NCBI GenBank assembly: GCA_964492715.1
Contig: CAZBLK010000005.1
Location: 1 to 64,000, forward strand
From: CAZBLK01 sp964492715
Lineage (GTDB): Bacteria; Bacillota; Clostridia; Lachnospirales; WRBF01
Direction: 5' to 3'
DNA: 64,000 bases
Under the pieces are notes generated by a model. The model worked only from the letters and a program-made list of their open reading frames with translations, did no database searches and was not told the DNA's origin. The translations under genes were made by a program, and so were the position numbers. Numbering within the stretch: position 1 is the first letter of the stretch; every line of letters begins with the position of its first letter. This document shows, in pieces, positions 51,051-59,871 of the stretch.

Positions 51051-52295
51051 ATGTCAAGAAAAGGCGATAAAGGGCAGAAAAATGAAAATAAATTAAACCA
51101 ACGTTCAAAGCCAAGCTCTGCGTTTCAGCCATCTGCAAACCAAACGTTTGCCAAAGCCGCTGCAAAAAAGAAACGTTTGAAAAACGAAGGAAGTTCAAGC
51201 CGTGTGCCAAACCAGCAAGCGCACATGCGTGCGCCTAGGCGAAAGCCAAGCGGTTACAGAAGGTTTTTAATTCGGGTTTTTGCAGCTTTGGAAAAAATGT
51301 CAAACCAAACTTCTACTTTTTTTCAGCGTGTTTTGGGCAACGACAGAACTGGCAAAGCTTTGGCAACTGTGGGCGTAATAATTCTCCTTTTGTTTGTTGG
51401 CAGCTTTACGTTTTGGTTTTTTACAAATAAAAACGCTTATGAAGTTTCTGTTGGCGGAGTAAAGCTTGACGGCTTAATTGCTTTTGACAAAAAGCTTACA
51501 GCCGAGGAGCTTACAAAAAATGCAATTAATAAACTTGCGGCTGAAGTAAAGTCTAAAGTCGAGGTTAAAGAAACAGTTGAAATTAAACCTGTTCATACTT
51601 CAAAAAAGCAAATTGTTGAAGTTGAGCATATGTTAACAGAAATTTACAAGTCTTTTACATACACTGTTGAGGTTGCCATAATTACAGTTGATGGAGACGA
51701 GATGGCTGTTTTAAAAAATGCAGAAGATGCAGAAGCAGTACAAAACAGGCTTAAAGACGAGTTTAGAAACGACGACCCAACAATAATTGACGCAACTTTT
51801 GTTGAGGACGTAAAAGTTGTTAACAAGTTTGTTGAACCGTCAGAAATTATTTCAGTAGATGCGGCGTATGCAAAGCTTAATGTAAAAAAGGAAACCGAGC
51901 AAACTTATGTAGTAAAGTCGGGGGACAAGCTTTGGCTAATTAGTGCTGAATTTGGAGTTCCGCTTCAAAGCATTTACGACTGGAACCCTGGCATAACAGA
52001 CAACTTGAAAATTGGGCAGGAAATAAAGCTTTATGTTAAGAAGCCGCTTCTTTCGGTGAAAACTTTGCAGGAATATAAATACAAAGAGGTTGAACCTAAG
52101 CTTGTTGAAACTAGGTATAACAACCAAAAAGCTAAGTCGGAAAAGACCGTTATTAAAGCAGGGAAAGACGGTGAGCGAGAGGTTACGGCGCATATTGTAC
52201 GAATAAATGGAATTGAAACAGGGGAAAGGCTTATTATTGACACTGTTTCAATAACTCAAGCAGAAACTGAAATTATTGAAGTTGGTACAAAATAA
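51051..52295 (+). CDS. Membrane-anchored LysM and G5 domain protein
   Basis: A 414-residue protein with a basic cytoplasmic N terminus of about 105 residues, one membrane segment (VGVIILLLFVGSFTFWFF), a helical region, LysM (YVVKSGDKLWLISAEFGVPL) and a G5 domain at the C terminus (EYKYKEVEPKLVETRYNN...TAHIVRINGIETG). Such architecture is known from cell-wall associated clostridial proteins, often with an M23 peptidase, which is absent here. ATG 51051 follows GGAGGTGTAC. Confidence 0.82.
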   Translation: MSRKGDKGQKNENKLNQRSKPSSAFQPSANQTFAKAAAKKKRLKNEGSSSRVPNQQAHMRAPRRKPSGYRRFLIRVFAALEKMSNQTSTFFQRVLGNDRTGKALATVGVIILLLFVGSFTFWFFTNKNAYEVSVGGVKLDGLIAFDKKLTAEELTKNAINKLAAEVKSKVEVKETVEIKPVHTSKKQIVEVEHMLTEIYKSFTYTVEVAIITVDGDEMAVLKNAEDAEAVQNRLKDEFRNDDPTIIDATFVEDVKVVNKFVEPSEIISVDAAYAKLNVKKETEQTYVVKSGDKLWLISAEFGVPLQSIYDWNPGITDNLKIGQEIKLYVKKPLLSVKTLQEYKYKEVEPKLVETRYNNQKAKSEKTVIKAGKDGEREVTAHIVRINGIETGERLIIDTVSITQAETEIIEVGTK

Positions 52296-52297
52296 AT

Positions 52298-52337
52298 AAA
52301 ACGTCTTATTTGTGGGTTGCACAGGTAAGGCGTTTTT
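52298..52337 (+). terminator. Terminator
   Basis: AAACGTCTTA / TAAGGCGTTTTT stem (one mismatch) after the LysM-G5 gene. Confidence 0.6.
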
Positions 52338-52392
52338 GTTATGTAGACGGGACGGCTTGGAGCCGTCCTTACAGGGCGAATACTCACACTGT

Positions 52393-52439
52393 TATCGCAT
52401 TTGAACAAAATGGTGACCATAAAAACTCAAATTGCTATT
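52393..52439. repeat. Family A repeat, internally deleted
   Basis: 47 bp that keep only the ends: TATCGCATTTGAA and TGGTGACCATAAAAACTCAAATTGCTAT (in two parts). The rest of 52440-52685 shows no gene. Confidence 0.6.
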
Positions 52440-52685
52440 GGTGTGTTTTTTAAAAGCTTTCATATTGACCCTGCAATAATATTTTTACCTTTTAAAACAA
52501 AACTATGTAAAAATCGAAGTGCCAATTTTTATTAAAACACCCAAAATCACCATGAATATACACAATGTTTAATGAACATATTAGTTAAAGAGAAGAAAAT
52601 ATTATTTTTTCATGCTCTTAAATTCTGACACAAAACTTCGACACAAACAAAATAAACAAACATTTTTATGAGAGGAGATAAACTA

Positions 52686-52868
52686 ATGCCTAATTTTACT
52701 CAACCAGAGGTAAACTCTATTCGTGAAATTGTAGCAAGCCACCAAACAATGTCTGCAAAGCTTAGCGCATACGCTAACCAATGTCAGGACATTCAAATAA
52801 AACAAATGTTTAGCCAAGCAGCGCAAGAGGCGCAAAAGTCGGCTCAAACTTTGCTTCAAATGCTATAG
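52686..52868 (+). CDS. Small spore coat-like protein
   Basis: The 60-residue helical protein (starts MPNFTQPEVNSIREIVASHQ) has the four-helix half of CotF/CotJC-type coat proteins: QPEVNSIREIV then CQDIQIKQMFSQAAQEAQKS. GAGGAG precedes ATG 52686. It is coupled (18 bp) with the CotF-type gene downstream. Confidence 0.75.
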   Translation: MPNFTQPEVNSIREIVASHQTMSAKLSAYANQCQDIQIKQMFSQAAQEAQKSAQTLLQML

Positions 52869-52886
52869 GACAAGGAGGAAAAGAAA

Positions 52887-53180
52887 ATGATGCAAGAAAA
52901 AGACATGGTTATGGACGTTTTATCAGGAACAAAAGCTTCACTTGGAAGCTACGCAAAAGTTATATCTGAATGCTGCGACCAAAATTTAAGGCAAACTTTC
53001 CAACAAATGCGTAACGGTGACGAAAAGTTCCAATACGATTTATACAAAGTTGCTGAACAAAAAGGGTATTACCCAGCAGCACCAAAAAGCAACCAACAAG
53101 ACGTTACAAGCGTTAAGTCTGCCCTTACACAAGGCGCAACGCAACAACAAGGCGCAGGCCCAGTTCCTAACATGAGATAA
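52887..53180 (+). CDS. CotF-family spore coat protein
   Basis: The 97-residue protein has the CotF pattern: KDMVMDVLSGTKASLGSYAK, ECCDQNLRQTFQQMR, and a Gln/Ala-rich C-terminal tail. In Bacillus CotF is a coat protein of the outer spore. Paired with the 60-residue protein upstream, which is a similar helical module. Confidence 0.85.
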   Translation: MMQEKDMVMDVLSGTKASLGSYAKVISECCDQNLRQTFQQMRNGDEKFQYDLYKVAEQKGYYPAAPKSNQQDVTSVKSALTQGATQQQGAGPVPNMR

Positions 53181-53224
53181 ATTATTTGAAGCTTATCCCC
53201 CAGTTTTTGGGGGATAATGGCTTT

Positions 53225-53297
53225 AGAAAAGAAGGACCTTAGGGGCGCTGCCCCTAAAACACAGCAAGGGGCTTGCCTCTTGACCCCATTTTTTTAA
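53225..53297 (+). repeat. Family E GC-rich repeat
   Basis: Starts GACCTTAGGGGCGCTGCCCC and includes CAAGGGGCTTGCC; the copy at 59795-59868 is in opposite orientation. It folds into two stable hairpins. Confidence 0.75.
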
Positions 53298-53306
53298 ATC
53301 TCTTGA

Positions 53307-53537
53307 TTATTCATCATAATCATTTGCTGCTTTAACAATCATTTCCTTTAAAACGTGCTTGTCGTACTTAACTTGAGTCAACTCAACCTCTAAGTTGTCA
53401 AGTTCATCGTCTTGCGTTATATATGTAACCGAAAATGCCGATGTTAAATCATCACCAAAAAGAATTTCTCCTTCAATTTCCCAAGACTCTTCGCTTTTAT
53501 CAACGCTTATTATGTTAACTTCGCTTATATGAACCAT
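53307..53537 (-). CDS. Hypothetical 76-residue protein
   Basis: An acidic, beta-rich small protein (starts MVHISEVNIISVDKS) preceded by GGAGGTG; the upstream residues in the same frame have no ribosome binding site. No family is recognised. Confidence 0.6.
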   Translation of the reverse strand: MVHISEVNIISVDKSEESWEIEGEILFGDDLTSAFSVTYITQDDELDNLEVELTQVKYDKHVLKEMIVKAANDYDE

Positions 53538-53634
53538 TTTTACACCTCCATTCGTAAAAATAAAGCTTTTATATAATATATAATAATAATTGATTTGTAA
53601 AGTAGTTTTAGACCAATTAGTCATAATTTGTACA

Positions 53635-53678
53635 AAAAAGCCATAAGCGTAGTTGGCTGAACTAGCTTATGGCTTTTT
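53635..53678. terminator. Bidirectional terminator
   Basis: AAAAAGCCATAAGC / GCTTATGGCTTTTT stem, downstream of the SDR gene. Confidence 0.85.
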
Positions 53679-53786
53679 ATGTGTAAAACATTGTGTCTCA
53701 AACATGCAGAAAGTAAAGTTTTTGAAAAGGGGAGTTTTAGAGTGAGGAAGCTTTTACCCCTTTGATGTCTTTATTAATGTTCTAAA

Positions 53787-54506
53787 TCAGTCTGCTTGAC
53801 GAGTTTTAGCAATTACAATTTCTCGTATGCAAACGTCTTGCGGTTGATTATACGCAAAGTAAACACATTCTGCAATTTTTGAAGGCTCAAGCCCAGACAT
53901 TATGCTTTTTTTCCACTCGTTGTACGACTCTTTTATTTCCTCGTTTGTTGTGTGGCTTAAAAGCGGAGTTTCAACAACACCTGGCGCAATTGTTATTAGC
54001 CTTACGTCACTTCCAGAAACTTCTTTTCTTATATTTTCGGTAATGGCATGAACGGCAAACTTTGTTCCGCAATAAACGGCGTGGTCGTTAAACGTTTTTC
54101 TTCCTGCAACGGAACTTATGTTTACAATTGTTCCACCGTTTCTTGAAACCATGTCTTTTAAAACTATGTTTGTTCCTGTTAAAATGCCTTTTATGTTTAC
54201 GTCAATCATGTTGCTCCACTCGTCGTAGTTTTGTTCCTTTGGGTCGCCCAAAAGCATTATGCCAGCACAGTTTACAAGCAAGTCAACTTTGCCAAACTTA
54301 CTTTCCGCTTCTTCTATTGCACTTTTCATTCCTTCAAGGTCTGTCACATCAACCGACTTGCACATGGCGTTTGAAAGCCCAAGGCTTTCCATTGGTTCAA
54401 GCCTTCTTGACAAAAGCAAAACGGGGTGTCCTTTTTCGTTGAAAAGCTTTGCAATTTCTGCACCTATTCCAGAGCTTGCGCCTGTCACTACAATTAATTT
54501 GTTCAT
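53787..54506 (-). CDS. Short-chain dehydrogenase/reductase
   Basis: A 239-residue SDR with the cofactor motif TGASSGIG, NCAGIM, catalytic Ser in NISSVAGR and the YxxxK motif YCGTKFAVH. It is most like the classical oxidoreductases YdfG/YqjQ. It diverges from an HxlR regulator, so its expression is probably controlled by that protein. Confidence 0.9.
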   Translation of the reverse strand: MNKLIVVTGASSGIGAEIAKLFNEKGHPVLLLSRRLEPMESLGLSNAMCKSVDVTDLEGMKSAIEEAESKFGKVDLLVNCAGIMLLGDPKEQNYDEWSNMIDVNIKGILTGTNIVLKDMVSRNGGTIVNISSVAGRKTFNDHAVYCGTKFAVHAITENIRKEVSGSDVRLITIAPGVVETPLLSHTTNEEIKESYNEWKKSIMSGLEPSKIAECVYFAYNQPQDVCIREIVIAKTRQAD

Positions 54507-54579
54507 TTATTTTCTCCTTTACGAAAACGATATTTTTTATTATAATAGTAATTATACAATAAACAATAAGTTATACAAG

Positions 54580-54620
54580 TACGCACATAATTTGCGTATA
54601 GTTACCTAAAGGTAACTATA
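54580..54620 (+). promoter_or_regulatory. Two palindromes between SDR and hxlR genes
   Basis: TACGCA...TGCGTA at 54580-54598 and TATAGTTACC / GGTAACTATA at 54597-54620. The second lies just before the ribosome binding site of the HxlR gene. Likely operators for HxlR. Confidence 0.6.
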
Positions 54621-54634
54621 GATGAAGGAGTTTT

Positions 54635-54982
54635 ATGGACAAAATTAAAGTAAGCTGTGAAATTGAAGTGACAATTCAAATGATTGGCGGAAAATGCAAG
54701 CCTCTTATTTTATATTACTTAACTGACGAAGGAACAAAGCGTTTTAGCGAGCTTCAAAGTTACATTAACCAAATTTCACAAAAAACACTTACAAACCAGC
54801 TTAGAGAGCTGGAGGCGGACGGGCTTATAACTCGAAAGGTTTATGCCGAAGTTCCGCCAAAGGTTGAGTACAGCATTACAGAAAAAGGGAAGTCGCTTTA
54901 TCCTATTTTAGAGCTTATGTGTGAGTGGGGCGAAAAAAACATTGACGACAGGTTTCAACTTATGTGCCCCCAATGTGAGTAA
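54635..54982 (+). CDS. HxlR-family transcriptional regulator
   Basis: A 115-residue winged-helix regulator: IGGKCKPLILYYLTDEGTKRF, then ISQKTLTNQLRELEADGLITRK. Cys at about residue 8 and near the C terminus (MCPQCE) suggest redox or electrophile sensing as in HypR/YodB. GAAGGAG precedes the ATG. Confidence 0.9.
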   Translation: MDKIKVSCEIEVTIQMIGGKCKPLILYYLTDEGTKRFSELQSYINQISQKTLTNQLRELEADGLITRKVYAEVPPKVEYSITEKGKSLYPILELMCEWGEKNIDDRFQLMCPQCE

Positions 54983-54987
54983 AGCTT

Positions 54988-55590
54988 TTATTCTTCAGCC
55001 ACAGTTAAAATTGGCTGAACTTGTCTTCCGGAAATAGCAGCTTCGGCTGATTTTACAATTAAGTCCTTTTTAAACGCCAAAGATTTTGGTTTTTGCTCGG
55101 GGTTGTCTTGATAAAACGGTATGAAGTAATAGTTTTTCATGTTAATAAGCTCGCCAATGTTTTTGGCTGAAACACCAAGACCGTCGTTTGTTGATACGCC
55201 AAGCAGCACAGGCGAGTTGTTTCGTATGTGGGACTTTACTGCCATTGTTACCGTTGTATCGGTAATGCCGTGTGCAAGCTTTGCAAGTGTGTTGCCTGTA
55301 CACGGTGCAACAATTATTAAGTCGAAAAGCTTGTTTGGGCCTATAGGTTCGGCTTTTACAATTGTGTCAATTATTTGATTATTAGTTAAATTTATAAGGG
55401 TTTCTTTTAATTTCTCATGCTTAGTAAAGCGTGTATCTGTGCTTTCTACTATATTTGATATAATTGGTGTAACTTCTGCTCCGTCGGCTACAAGCTTTGA
55501 AATTATGGTAATGGCGGCTTCTGCCGTGCAAAACGAGCCTGTAATTGCGTAGCCAATTTTTTTACCTTTGAGGTTAAGTGTATGCTTCAT
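54988..55590 (-). CDS. spoVFB: Dipicolinate synthase subunit B
   Basis: The 200-residue flavoprotein-like subunit reads LKGKKIGYAITGSFCTAEAA, then VAPCTGNTLAKLAHGITDT and LGVSTNDGLGVSAKNIGELI. With subunit A it makes dipicolinate from dihydrodipicolinate in the mother cell. Its start abuts the stop of spoVFA. Confidence 0.94.
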   Translation of the reverse strand: MKHTLNLKGKKIGYAITGSFCTAEAAITIISKLVADGAEVTPIISNIVESTDTRFTKHEKLKETLINLTNNQIIDTIVKAEPIGPNKLFDLIIVAPCTGNTLAKLAHGITDTTVTMAVKSHIRNNSPVLLGVSTNDGLGVSAKNIGELINMKNYYFIPFYQDNPEQKPKSLAFKKDLIVKSAEAAISGRQVQPILTVAEE

Positions 55591-56451
55591 TTATATACCC
55601 CCAATTACCAAATAAATTGTGTCTTTAATGTAGCTGCCGACTGTTTTTGGCGCAACTACACCAGGCAAAGAGTTTGCAAACAACGTGCGAAGGTTAAAAG
55701 CTTTACATGCTTCATAGTCAATTCCGTATGGAGGTGAAGCCAATTCTATAATTAACGTGTCATCTTTAACGTATTTTAAATTTGTTTTGTCGAGTAAAGT
55801 TTTAGGGACGGTGTTAAAAATAATTTGGAAGTCGGACAGCACTGTGTTCATTTTTGAACTAAACACAACGTTGTAGCCATAGCTTTTTGCTGATGCGGCA
55901 GCTTCATCAGACCTTACGGCTACTGTAATGTTTGCTGAAAATGCGCTTAAAAGTTTGCACAGCATTTTTCCAATGCGCCCAAAGCCCATTACTAAAACGT
56001 TGCTTCCATGTAGTGTAATGTCTGTTTCAGAAACGGCAATTTTTATTGCGCCTTCCGCTGTTGGTATTGCGTTTAGTATAGAAAGTGATTCAAACTTTAA
56101 AAGGTCGATAGTCTTTACGTTGTATTTTTTGGCAAGGTCTTTTACTTCTTGGCGGAAGTAGCCACCCATAAACATTTGGTCTGGCCGTATAAGCCTAAAA
56201 ACGTCGTCGCATGGAATTGGCTCTTTACTAAACGGTGCGTTAAAATTTATTCCGTCGTTGCTTGTTGGTGTGCCGCCAATAACGTAATCTGCCCCTGTAA
56301 TAGCTGAAAACAAGCTTTCTTCTTCCACTATTGCTTCTTTATCGTAAAGCGAAAAACCGAACATTTTTACTATATGTCCGTCGTTTCGCAAAGCTTTAGC
56401 CAAATAGATGTTTCGCCTATCCCCAGCAATAACTGCAAAACACTTTTGCAT
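55591..56451 (-). CDS. spoVFA: Dipicolinate synthase subunit A
   Basis: The 286-residue protein has an N-terminal GDRRNIYLAKAL region and a Rossmann motif VLVMGFGRIGKMLCKLL at about residue 150; the C terminus is GVVAPKTVGSYIKDTIY. It is the NAD(P)-dependent dehydrogenase subunit. Together with spoVFB it forms an operon. The product, dipicolinic acid, is loaded into spores by SpoVA proteins encoded elsewhere in the window. Confidence 0.95.
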   Translation of the reverse strand: MQKCFAVIAGDRRNIYLAKALRNDGHIVKMFGFSLYDKEAIVEEESLFSAITGADYVIGGTPTSNDGINFNAPFSKEPIPCDDVFRLIRPDQMFMGGYFRQEVKDLAKKYNVKTIDLLKFESLSILNAIPTAEGAIKIAVSETDITLHGSNVLVMGFGRIGKMLCKLLSAFSANITVAVRSDEAAASAKSYGYNVVFSSKMNTVLSDFQIIFNTVPKTLLDKTNLKYVKDDTLIIELASPPYGIDYEACKAFNLRTLFANSLPGVVAPKTVGSYIKDTIYLVIGGI

Positions 56452-56933
56452 ACTTTTACCACCCAGTTCTGTGAATTAGTTTATATTATAATATGTAGAC
56501 AAAGATAAATCGTTACAGTGGCGTGGGTATGGCAATTCTCATTTTAATTGAATTGTTTATAGGACAAAAAGCCTTTTTTGCCAACAACGTTATAGACAGA
56601 AGTGCTATATTGTGACCATGTTTAATAAAATTTGATGTAACAAAACTTTTTCATTAATATTGAAATACCATTGTAAAATGTGTTATAATTATTTTTAAAT
56701 TAATAAACTTTTCTGTTTATTTTATTGCAAATTTATCTTTATTTTGACAATTCAATTTAAAGGTATGTGCAATTAAAAATAGAGTGCTAATTAGTAGGTG
56801 AAATCTATAAACCAAATTTTATAGGTAAAGTAGAACACATAAATTAGTTCGCTTTTTTACAAAATTTAATTACATGCGGATTAATGTCACTTCACAATTA
56901 ACACTCCAATATAAAATAATGGGGTGATATGCA
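56452..56933 (+). promoter_or_regulatory. Long AT-rich leader and promoter of glgC-glgD
   Basis: TTGAAA at 56660-56665 and TATAAT at 56684-56689 with an 18-bp spacer give a probable promoter; the leader to the ATG at 56934 is about 240 nt. No gene or clear structured RNA is seen. Confidence 0.5.
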
Positions 56934-58229
56934 ATGCGTAAAAAAGAAATGATTGCAATGCTTCTTGCTGGCGGTCAAGGCAGCCGCCTTGGGGTGCTTA
57001 CAACTACAAAAGCAAAGCCCGCTGTTTCATTTGGCGGTAAATACCGTATTATCGACTTCCCTATGAGCAATTGCATTAATTCGGGCGTTGACACTGTCGG
57101 CGTTTTAACACAGTATGAACCGCTTTCATTAAACCGTCACATAGGAATTGGTATTCCGTGGGACTTGGACAGAAGAAGCGGCGGCGTAACAATTCTTGCC
57201 CCACACGTAAAGGGCGAAACGGGCGAGTTTTATTCCGGCACAGCAAACGCTATTTTCCAAAACTTAAACTACATAGACACTTATAACCCAGACTGCGTGC
57301 TAATTCTTTCAGGCGACCACATTTACAAAATGGACTATTCAAAAATGCTCGACTTTCACAAGAAGAACAACTGCGACGTTACAATCGCCGTTTTGGAAGT
57401 TCCACTTGACGAGGCAAGCCGCTTTGGTATAATGAACGCCGACGAAAACGACAAAATTTACGAGTTTGAGGAAAAACCAAAGCAACCAAAAAGTAACCTA
57501 GCTTCTATGGGCATTTACATTTTTAGCTGGCAAGTTTTGCGTGAAGCACTTATCCGTGACAGCAAAGTACACCCAGACAGTGACTTTGGCAAACATATCA
57601 TTCCATTAATGCTTTCTGAAGGCAGAAACCTTTATGCCTACAGGTTCAATGACTACTGGAAAGATGTAGGAACTATTGAATCTTATTGGGTTGCGAACAT
57701 GGAGCTTATACACACAGTTCCCGAGTTCAACCTTTATGAAGACTTTTGGCAAATTTACACAGACGCCGACCAACAGCCTCCTGTTTATGTAAGCAGCGGT
57801 GCTGAAACAAAAACAAGCTTGCTTTCTGAAGGCTGCGAAGTTTACGGCTCTGTATACAACTCTGTTTTAGGCCCTGGCGTTTTTGTTGACGAGGGCGCAA
57901 TTATTCGTGACTCTATAATTATGGAAAAATGCACAATTGGTAAAGGTACTGTCATTGAGCGTGCCATTATCGACCAAAAATGTGAAATTGGTGACAACGT
58001 AACTATCGGAGTTGGCGATAACATTCCAAACCACAAAAAGCCCGACATTTATAACACTGGCATCACAGTAATTGGCAACAATTCTTACGTTCCAAGCAAC
58101 GTCACTATTTGCAAAAACTGCGTAATTCATGGCACTACTAAAGATTCTGATTATCAAACAAATGAACATTCACAAAAGTTTCTCGAAAGTGGCGGCACAA
58201 TAATTATTGAGGACGAGGTGATTTTATGA
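56934..58229 (+). CDS. glgC: Glucose-1-phosphate adenylyltransferase
   Basis: A 431-residue ADP-glucose pyrophosphorylase: MLLAGGQGSRLGVLTTTKAKPA (substrate loop), VLILSGDHIYKMDY, GRFGIMN-like region FGIMNADENDKIYEFEEKP, and C-terminal left-handed helix repeats. It makes ADP-glucose for glycogen. RBS GGGGTG; it overlaps glgD by 4 bp. Confidence 0.96.
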   Translation: MRKKEMIAMLLAGGQGSRLGVLTTTKAKPAVSFGGKYRIIDFPMSNCINSGVDTVGVLTQYEPLSLNRHIGIGIPWDLDRRSGGVTILAPHVKGETGEFYSGTANAIFQNLNYIDTYNPDCVLILSGDHIYKMDYSKMLDFHKKNNCDVTIAVLEVPLDEASRFGIMNADENDKIYEFEEKPKQPKSNLASMGIYIFSWQVLREALIRDSKVHPDSDFGKHIIPLMLSEGRNLYAYRFNDYWKDVGTIESYWVANMELIHTVPEFNLYEDFWQIYTDADQQPPVYVSSGAETKTSLLSEGCEVYGSVYNSVLGPGVFVDEGAIIRDSIIMEKCTIGKGTVIERAIIDQKCEIGDNVTIGVGDNIPNHKKPDIYNTGITVIGNNSYVPSNVTICKNCVIHGTTKDSDYQTNEHSQKFLESGGTIIIEDEVIL

Positions 58230-59335
58230 AAGCAATAGGCATCATTTTAGCAGGTGGTAACAACGAAAAGCTAGGTGAGCTTACAAAAATTAGGGCGCTT
58301 TCTGCAATTCCCGTTGGAAGCTGCTACAGAACGCTTGACTTTACGCTTAGCAACATGTCAAACAGCGGCGTTAACAAAGTTGCTGTCATTACACAATACA
58401 ACTCTCGCTCGCTGCACGACCATCTTTCGTCCTCAAAATGGTGGGATTTTGGGCGCAAGCACGGGGGGCTTTTTGTCTTCTCTCCTTACCTTTCAAACGA
58501 TAATTCGTTTTGGTATAGGGGCACAGCCGACTCTATTTACCAAAACATGACTTTCCTTAAACGAAGCATTGAGCCTTACGTTATTATTGGCTCTGGCAAC
58601 ACTGTTTACAAAATGGACTATGACAAGCTTTTGCAGGAACATGCAAACAGCGGTGCAGACATTACCGTTGTTTACAAAGACGTTGAGGACGAGGACGTTC
58701 GCAACTACGGCACAATTGAGCTTGACGAAACAGGCAGAATGATTGACCTTGAAGAAAAGCCGATTGACCAAATTGCTACTAAAATTTCTATGGGTATTTA
58801 TGTAATTCAACGTACGCTTTTAATTAAGCTACTTGAAGCTATAATTCCAGAGGAACGCTACGACCTTGTTAAAGATGTAATTATACGTTACCGCAAAAAG
58901 CTGAAAATTATGGGCTACAAGTTCGAGGGGTATTGGCGTGCTGTAAACAGCATTGACACTTACTTTAAAACAAACATGGAGTTTTTGAACAAGGATGTTC
59001 GTCGGTTGTTAATTAAAGATGCTCCGCACATTGCAACAAAGCCAAAGGACGAACCTCCTGCAAAGTATAACGCTGGGGCAGAAGTGCGTGATGCGTTAAT
59101 TGGAAGCGGAAGCATTTTGAATGGGTATATAGACCATTCCGTTTTGTTTAGAAAAGTATACACTGGTGAACACTCGTGCATTAGAAATTCCGTTATTATG
59201 GAAGGCTGTTATATTGGCAACCATTGTGTAATTGAAAATGCAATTTTGGATAAAGAAGTTGTGCTTTCGGACGGTAAGCAAGTTATTGGTACTCCTGAAA
59301 ACCCTGTTATTATTTCTAAGGGGACTGTGGTTTAA
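58226..59335 (+). CDS. glgD: GlgD, regulatory ADP-glucose pyrophosphorylase subunit
   Basis: The 369-residue paralogue of GlgC has an imperfect loop LAGGNNEKLGELTKIRALSA and IGSGNTVYKMDYDKLL, where residues for catalysis are altered. GlgD forms an oligomer with GlgC and modulates activity in Firmicutes. Starts within the glgC stop (ATGA). No glgA or glgB is next to it. Confidence 0.94.
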   Translation: MKAIGIILAGGNNEKLGELTKIRALSAIPVGSCYRTLDFTLSNMSNSGVNKVAVITQYNSRSLHDHLSSSKWWDFGRKHGGLFVFSPYLSNDNSFWYRGTADSIYQNMTFLKRSIEPYVIIGSGNTVYKMDYDKLLQEHANSGADITVVYKDVEDEDVRNYGTIELDETGRMIDLEEKPIDQIATKISMGIYVIQRTLLIKLLEAIIPEERYDLVKDVIIRYRKKLKIMGYKFEGYWRAVNSIDTYFKTNMEFLNKDVRRLLIKDAPHIATKPKDEPPAKYNAGAEVRDALIGSGSILNGYIDHSVLFRKVYTGEHSCIRNSVIMEGCYIGNHCVIENAILDKEVVLSDGKQVIGTPENPVIISKGTVV

Positions 59336-59346
59336 GGGATAAAAGC

Positions 59347-59440
59347 GTGTTAAGACCTTGGGGGAGATAACCTTATTTTAACTGCAAAAAAAGGTTATCT
59401 CCCCCAACACCCACTCTCTCCAAAAAAACCGAACTTTAAT
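59347..59440. repeat. Family D hairpin repeat
   Basis: CCTTGGGGGAGATAACC with GGTTATCTCCCCCAA as stem, then ACCCACTCTCTCCAAAAAAACC. Second copy of 37856-37943. Confidence 0.75.
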
Positions 59441-59454
59441 CTAGGGTGAGATGT

Positions 59455-59747
59455 ATGAAGAAAGCTATAGCTTATTTTTCAACTATATTTTCTATTGTGT
59501 TTATATTTTGTACACTTATCTTTAAAAATATAAACGTTCATACGGAAACCAACTCAGTTTTTGAAACATCTGTGAAGTGGGAGATGAAAAATACGACGAT
59601 GGAAATATTTACTTGAGAAACTCAGAAGCAGATGGAGTTATAACAAAAGCAGTTGGGTATGACGCTGATGGAAACATGGTTGAAGTTAATTTATTGGATT
59701 GTTTAAATGTTTTAAACAATAACAATAAAGAAATAAAAATAAACTGA
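59455..59747 (+). pseudogene. Frameshifted small membrane-anchored protein gene
   Basis: ATG 59455 opens a 53-residue frame with an N-terminal membrane segment (AIAYFSTIFSIVFIFCTLIF) that ends at TGA 59614. A second frame, starting around 59577, carries the continuation (VGDEKYDDGNIYLRNSEADG) and ends at 59747. A one-base change near 59577 would join them into about 98 residues. Therefore I read a frameshifted gene. Confidence 0.5.
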
Positions 59748-59794
59748 CACCGTTCATTAAAAACAATGTCAGCTAATCTACTTAAAATTCTTTA

Positions 59795-59868
59795 AAAATG
59801 GGGTCAAGGGGCAAGCCCCTTGCGGGGTTTTAGGGGCAGCGCCCCTAAGGTCTTAAATCTTTCTTTCC
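59795..59868 (-). repeat. Family E GC-rich repeat
   Basis: Inverted copy of 53225-53297. Confidence 0.75.
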
Positions 59869-59871
59869 TAA

